From assembly GCA_002331565.1 (NCBI GenBank), contig DCZC01000233.1:352-8561 (forward strand): DNA of 8,210 nucleotides. Direction: 5' to 3'. The notes under the pieces are model-generated. The model worked only from the letters and a program-made list of their open reading frames with translations. It was not told where the DNA came from and ran no database searches. The translations under genes were made by a program, and so were the position numbers. Below, piece by piece: positions 6,719 to 8,210 of this stretch (the stretch's first letter is position 1; every line of letters starts with the position of its first letter). Source of the DNA: Gemmatimonas sp. UBA2094 (GTDB taxonomy: Bacteria; Gemmatimonadota; Gemmatimonadetes; Gemmatimonadales; Gemmatimonadaceae).

Positions 6719-8146
6719 ATGGCATTCGCTCCCCAGGAAGTCGCTGCGGTGGTGGCCCGCCGGCTCGCCGAGCGGACCGGTGAGTTCGCCGTCATCGGAC
6801 TCGGGCGCAGCGGCGTCGCCGCGGCCCGCCTGCTGCGAAAGGCCGGGGTTTCGGTATACGCCTCGGACGCCGGTACGTCCGACGGCATGCGGGACGCGGC
6901 CGCCGCGCTCGAACGCGAGGGGGCGAGCGTCGACGTCGGCATGCACAACCTCCACCGCATCGCGCACGCGGCGGCCGTGGTGGTGAGCCCGGGGGTACCG
7001 CCAACGGCACCTCCCCTGCGGACCGCCCGCGACGCAGGGATTCCCATCGTGAGCGAAGTGGAGGTAGCGCTGCGCCTCATGCCCGCCCTCCGCTACATCG
7101 CCATCACGGGCACCAACGGGAAGACCACCACGACCGCCATGGTGGGCCACCTGCTGCGCGCGCTGGGCCACGACGCGATGGACGTGGGCAACATCGGCAC
7201 GCCCGTGTCCGAGATCGCACTGCGCGATCCGGCCCCCGCGTGGGCATCGCTCGAGATTTCCAGCTTCCAGTTGCACGACACGCCAGGCATGCTCCCCGAC
7301 GTGGGCGTGCTCACGACGTTGAGTCCCGACCATCTCGACCGCTACGACAGCGTCGCCGAGTACTACGCCGACAAGAAACGGATGTTCGTCAACGCCACCT
7401 TGCCGTCGCGTTGGGTCACCACCGCCGACAACACCGACGTGCACGAACTGGTGCGCGCGGTCCCCGGGCAGTGGTACCACTTCTCCACACGGCGCACCGA
7501 TGTGGAGGCGTGGTACGACCGCAGCACCGGCCAGCTCATGGTGATGGGTGCCCCCGTCATGCCGCGCGATGATCTCGCGCTCGCCGGTGATCACAACGTC
7601 GCCAACGCGCTGTCAGCGCTCCTGAGTGTCATGGTAGCCGACGAGTCGCACCGCACGCCGGAGGCCCGTGTAGCGATGGCCCGCGCGCTGCGGGAATTCC
7701 GTGCGCTGGCCCATCGCCTCGAACCGGTGAGCGAGCGCGGTGGCATCACGTGGCTCAACGACTCGAAGGCCACGAACGTCTCGTCGACGCAGGTGGCCAT
7801 CGCCGGCATGACGAGGCCCACGGTGCTGCTGCTCGGCGGTCGCCACAAGGGAGAGCCGTACACGTCGCTCGCTCCCGCGCTGCGTCGCACCGCACGTGCC
7901 GTCGTGGCGTACGGAGAAGCGGGACTCCAAGTGCACGCCGACCTTGCCTCGCTGCTTGGCACCGACGTGCCGGTGCATCTGGTACCCGCCGGCGCGTCGT
8001 TCGAGGACGTGGTGCGCGTCGCCCGCGGCTGTGCCAGACGGGGCGATGTCGTACTGCTCTCGCCGGCCTGTTCGAGCTACGACATGTTTCGCAACTACGA
8101 AGAGCGCGGCCGCGAATTCGCACGGCTGGCCGAGGCGCTGGGATGA
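6719..8146 (+). CDS. murD: UDP-N-acetylmuramoyl-L-alanine--D-glutamate ligase
   Basis: A 475-residue cytoplasmic Mur ligase that adds D-glutamate to UDP-MurNAc-L-Ala, before the MurE and MurF steps. The N-terminal Rossmann-like UDP-binding domain starts at FAVIGLGRSGVAAARLL (about 23-39), and SPGVPP (90-95) follows. The ATPase domain has the P-loop TGTNGKTTTT (130-139, K135), GNIGTP (157-162), LEISSFQL (178-185), SPDHLDRY (202-209) and K219 in ADKKRMF, at the carbamylated-lysine position. The C-terminal domain has HRLE (332-335), WLNDSKATN (345-353), LLGGRHKG (371-378) and LSPACSSYDMF (447-457). All key MurD features are present. The length is slightly above the roughly 440 residues of E. coli MurD. 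ATG 6719 is chosen because it follows a GA-rich site and lies just before the homologous region; a longer reading from 6680 would overlap mraY by 29 bases. The TGA stop overlaps the next start as ATGA. Confidence 0.96.
   Translation: MAFAPQEVAAVVARRLAERTGEFAVIGLGRSGVAAARLLRKAGVSVYASDAGTSDGMRDAAAALEREGASVDVGMHNLHRIAHAAAVVVSPGVPPTAPPLRTARDAGIPIVSEVEVALRLMPALRYIAITGTNGKTTTTAMVGHLLRALGHDAMDVGNIGTPVSEIALRDPAPAWASLEISSFQLHDTPGMLPDVGVLTTLSPDHLDRYDSVAEYYADKKRMFVNATLPSRWVTTADNTDVHELVRAVPGQWYHFSTRRTDVEAWYDRSTGQLMVMGAPVMPRDDLALAGDHNVANALSALLSVMVADESHRTPEARVAMARALREFRALAHRLEPVSERGGITWLNDSKATNVSSTQVAIAGMTRPTVLLLGGRHKGEPYTSLAPALRRTARAVVAYGEAGLQVHADLASLLGTDVPVHLVPAGASFEDVVRVARGCARRGDVVLLSPACSSYDMFRNYEERGREFARLAEALG
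8132..8135 (+). promoter_or_regulatory. Ribosome binding site of the gene after murD
   Basis: GAGG lies seven bases before ATG 8143, within the last codons of murD. With the ATGA overlap it supports a real gene start there, although little of that gene is visible. Confidence 0.5.
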
Positions 8147-8210
8147 CCGGCCTCGGGACCACCTTCGATCAGGCCGGGGCCGCGCCCGCGTCGTCGTCGC
8201 GCGCCGCGAG
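8143..8210 (+). CDS. ftsW: Start of next dcw gene, probably lipid II polymerase FtsW (3' truncated by window)
   Basis: An ATG overlaps the murD stop (ATGA) and opens a frame that runs without a stop to the window edge. The 22 visible codons begin MTGLGTTFDQAG and continue with an alanine/serine-rich stretch. This would fit the variable cytoplasmic N-terminus of FtsW, the SEDS-family septal glycosyltransferase that works with FtsI. No conserved FtsW motif is in view. The name rests only on the usual dcw order (murD, ftsW, murG, murC) and could be wrong; murG is the main alternative. Confidence 0.5.
   Translation, partial: MTGLGTTFDQAGAAPASSSRAA

Larger units (their letters stand above)
1..8210 (+). 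other. dcw (division and cell wall) gene cluster, single probable operon
   Basis: Eight consecutive same-strand genes in the classical order rsmH-ftsL-ftsI-murE-murF-mraY-murD-(ftsW). Five of seven junctions are four-base ATGA overlaps and the other two are gaps of 9 and 10 bases. There is no room for intergenic promoters or terminators, so transcription most likely starts upstream of the window and continues beyond it. Promoters inside coding sequence cannot be excluded by eye. Confidence 0.9.

Noticed and set aside
4567..7080. A very long open frame on the - strand (over 800 codons) across murF, mraY and the start of murD.
   Set aside because: It lies opposite three well-supported genes, its translation is rich in R, H, G and E with no recognisable domain, and GC-rich third positions routinely leave antisense frames open.
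1..8210. A hidden novel system such as a defence, mobile or CRISPR element.
   Set aside because: Every part of the window is accounted for by conserved dcw genes on one strand; no direct or inverted repeats, integrase, tRNA or foreign-looking composition was seen.

Overview
The window is a densely packed piece of a division and cell wall (dcw) cluster, all on the + strand. In order it holds the 3' end of rsmH (mraW), a small ftsL-type gene, ftsI (a class B penicillin-binding protein with a C-terminal PASTA domain), murE, murF, mraY, murD, and the first codons of a further gene that is probably ftsW. There is no gap above 10 bases between genes and no RNA gene, mobile element, repeat array, CRISPR or terminator that I can support.

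Organism: the DNA is GC-rich, with G/C strongly preferred at third codon positions. MurE carries the DNPR motif of meso-diaminopimelate-adding enzymes, and the cluster order is the classical bacterial one. The GC content, the PASTA-tailed FtsI, and the style of the MraY and FtsL sequences suggest a Gemmatimonadota bacterium related to Gemmatimonas. This is inference from memory of such sequences and not proven by the window; another GC-rich, DAP-type phylum remains possible.

Layout: 1-154 is the RsmH C-terminus; 151-486 FtsL; 483-2600 FtsI; 2597-4150 MurE; 4147-5556 MurF; 5566-6708 MraY; 6719-8146 MurD; 8143-8210 the partial next gene. Five of the seven junctions are ATGA overlaps, where the stop and the next start share four bases. 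The two exceptions are on either side of mraY, with gaps of 9 and 10 bases. This implies one transcript with translational coupling, and no internal promoter is evident.

How the genes work together: MurD (D-Glu), MurE (meso-DAP) and MurF (D-Ala-D-Ala) successively build the UDP-MurNAc-pentapeptide in the cytoplasm. MraY moves it onto undecaprenyl phosphate to give lipid I. FtsI cross-links the finished peptidoglycan at the septum, with FtsL as a bitopic divisome scaffold and FtsW, if that is the next gene, as its glycosyltransferase partner. RsmH methylates 16S rRNA and is a habitual dcw member.

I see no previously undescribed system here. The points most worth checking are a glutamate in MurF where the family's carbamylated lysine normally lies, and the PASTA domain on FtsI.
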